A DNA stretch of 64,000 bases from Augochlora pura (Eukaryota; Arthropoda; Insecta; Hymenoptera; Halictidae): NCBI RefSeq assembly GCF_028453695.1, contig NC_135772.1, positions 20,579,412 through 20,643,411 on the forward strand, read 5' to 3'. A program made the translations under genes and the position numbers. The notes under the pieces are model-generated. The model was not told where the DNA came from. It worked only from the letters and a program-made list of their open reading frames with translations, and searched no databases. Within the stretch, counting starts at the first letter, position 1; each line of letters opens with the position of its first letter. Shown here one piece after another: positions 62,001 to 64,000 of the stretch.

Positions 62001-64000
62001 CGGCGGTCGATTAGCCGTGGCATTGGCTCTCCGGCGCGTTGCATGTCTGCCGTAGTGAGATATGAAACGTAACCTGTTAACAGTGAAACATAATCCAATA
62101 TCCCGGGGGCAACGATCCGCGGGAGATGCTTTCTGCGGCCCGATCGAATAACTCCCTTGCCCCGGGCGCTGCCGCTGCCACTGCCGCTTCCACGGCCCGA
62201 GATTAACATAATCTCGATGACAGTGAATTAAACTGGTCGATCGTGTACCACCTACCTGTCGGACTCGTTCGTTCGCGCGTCGATAGAACGGCTGCCGGTG
62301 CTAATCGCCTCACCCGCCTTCGAATCCTTTCTTTCCCGACGCATAATTCGCGAGGCGACTCTGCCAACTATTTTCCCTTTATATTCTTCTTGTAAAGAAT
62401 TCGCTATATTTAACGTAAAATAACCTTTGAACTATAACAGAGTCCGTGTTCTAGTAATAAAGAATATTTTCTATAAAAAATAAATTTCCTATAAAAATTA
62501 ATTTGGAAGTTATAATTATTGAAAGATGACCACGTCGCGCGTTGTTCGGCCGCAGTGTATTTCACAAAACGTGTTCCATAAAATATTACACGCGTGAAAC
62601 TAAAATTCTCTAATTTTACTTAATCGTTTTTAATAAAAATTTCATCGCAGGCTCGAAAGTTCTAACAACTCGTCACCGAGTTCTCCGAACCACTGTGCGC
62701 TTCCAACTCCGAAATCGTATCGGTTCCGCGTCCGCCACGTGTGACTGACACGGCGTCGAGTCGCCGACGCGTCGACGCGGAGAAATTGGCCGTATAAATC
62801 CGTGAGAATTTCGGTGGGGTTTTCGCGCGGGGGCCGGCCACGGGTATCTCGGCATCGGCAATGAGATTATCAGGCCAGACGGCCTGAAGAAGCGAAGGGG
62901 TCGTGGGTTCGCCGGGAGAAAGGGGGGCAGGGGTGGAGAGCCCAGAGTTCTGACTTATTGCGGGCTTTTTACCATCATCAACGATCCTCCTACCAGTCCG
63001 CGTGGCTAATCTGAGTTAAGTGGCCGTTAGCGAGGCGAAGAAATCTTGGAAATGCTTGCGCCAATCTCGCGGGCCCGTGCTCTCCTCGTTGTCTGGGCCA
63101 TTCTCCGCGTTTTCGCGGGGCGGGGGACACGCCACCGACGGCGATGCTAATGATCCTCGAAACTGCCGGAAATCGAGCATCGGGTCCATCGCGAGCCTTT
63201 CAACGAAGAGGACCCGTCATTTTTCCAAGGAACGCTGCTGAAATTCTCGTTGAAGATGCGCGGTACTCGCAACATGGCCGGCGTCGAAATCAAAGTGCAA
63301 TCACTAAGCGGGCCTTATTAATATCAACTATAAAAATAATGATACAATATAGCATCAATATATTGTAAGTTTTAAACCCTTAATGCACAGGTTTTTTTTA
63401 CAAAGACAGGTCAAAAAGAATCAATTTTTTTAATGTAAAAAAAAATGCAATTCAGAACGTTGTCTTGGCAAGAAAATGACAAAAATAGAAAAATAATCAA
63501 AATTTTTATTTTCCAATTTTTTGACCAATTCGCTGGATGTATAAAGATCGATGTAAATTCAGATCGCGTAAATTGCCATGAAGAATAAAAACCACGATGT
63601 ATATATACATACAGTGTGTTACAATCGAGCGGGTAAATTGAAAGATTGGCGTGCGCAAGAAAACGCCGGGGCGATATCGGTGCAGCGAGGCGCGCGGGTT
63701 TCTTTGTGCGGAAAGTTGGCGGGCGGTATCGCGGAGAGATGCTCGGCGGGAACCGTTTTAATCGGGAAATGTATCCAGTCTATGCAGGATCGTTCCGAGG
63801 CACTTGTGTGTCTCGATTCAATGGAACCGGCGCGGCGGAGCGGTCCAATAATCGCGGCATTAGCGGTCAGATAACCGGCGAGCGGGGCTTTTTAGCGGCT
63901 TTATCTCGGCGATACGATAACTTCTCGCGGCAAAATGTTGATCGTTAATCATGTTCCGCCGTGAATTCGTGTTGCCGCTGGAGCCGTTACCGGGGGCCGG
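56059..64000. other. Upstream DNA or first intron of papilin; no gene recognised
   Basis: The papilin signal-peptide exon should lie here or beyond the window, but I found no hydrophobic start joined to a phase-0 donor that I would defend. The stretch is CpG-rich with CT runs at 60058-60092 and 60237-60268 (GA on the papilin strand), which could mark a promoter region; that is speculative. A foldback element lies at 57404-57752. AT-rich patches occur at 60640-60800, 62390-62520 and 63300-63560. Confidence 0.5.
57404..57752. mobile_element. Tc1/mariner-type non-autonomous foldback element flanked by TA
   Basis: The element starts TACAGGGTGTTCC and ends GGCCACCCTGTA, so CAGGGTG termini are flanked by TA on both sides, as expected for a Tc1/mariner target duplication. 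The two halves mirror each other almost throughout. The strongest arms are 57514-57548 and 57609-57642 (GAGAGGCGAG and its complement). No transposase is encoded. A remnant copy is at 53247-53330, and similar TACAGGG ends occur at 16872 (HCN-like intron 2) and 48992. Confidence 0.7.

Noticed and set aside
61090..62209. Minus-strand open frames examined for a papilin start exon or a separate gene
   Set aside because: Gly-Ser and Arg-rich translations without a hydrophobic leader or domain.

Overview
The window is animal nuclear DNA, and the gene set points to an insect, most likely a bee, ant or other hymenopteran. The evidence is spliced genes with GT-AG introns, insect-type ion channels, an insect-type papilin, noncoding DNA that alternates between AT-rich and CpG-rich blocks without CpG depletion, and many short degenerate inverted-repeat elements. 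I could not identify the species. No bacterial, viral or CRISPR features are seen.

Layout: 1-8335 has no gene I can support. 9143-11897 (+) is a complete five-exon TASK-type two-pore potassium leak channel (335 residues). 16281-18899 (+) is a complete eight-exon channel of the HCN/CNG family (558 residues) whose S4 voltage sensor has lost most of its charge. 18900-23884 is intergenic, with simple repeats. 23885-56058 (-) is papilin, a large secreted matrix protein. I could join 38 consecutive exons in frame (8,439 coding nt including the stop), and only the first exon with the start codon and signal peptide was not found. 56059-64000 has no gene I can support; it is either the first papilin intron or upstream DNA.

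How the genes relate: the two channel genes lie head to tail and both tune resting excitability, so their adjacency is suggestive, but no shared control is visible. Papilin runs convergently toward the HCN-like gene. Its order is TSP1, ADAMTS-type Cys-rich and spacer region, six more TSP1, acidic and mucin-like Ser/Thr region, 14 papilin cassettes, 11 Kunitz domains, antistasin-like segment, WAP, three Ig domains, PLAC. This is the Drosophila papilin architecture.

The most interesting signals are: (1) the uncharged S4 and a TSGYG filter in the HCN-like channel; (2) a Thr-to-Met change in the first selectivity filter of the TASK channel; (3) a 26-codon in-frame open extension after the TASK UGA stop, which if read through would bury a C-terminal 14-3-3-type motif; (4) loss of the basic P1 residue in 9 of 11 papilin Kunitz domains; and (5) several families of short TIR or foldback elements. 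I saw no wholly novel multi-gene system.
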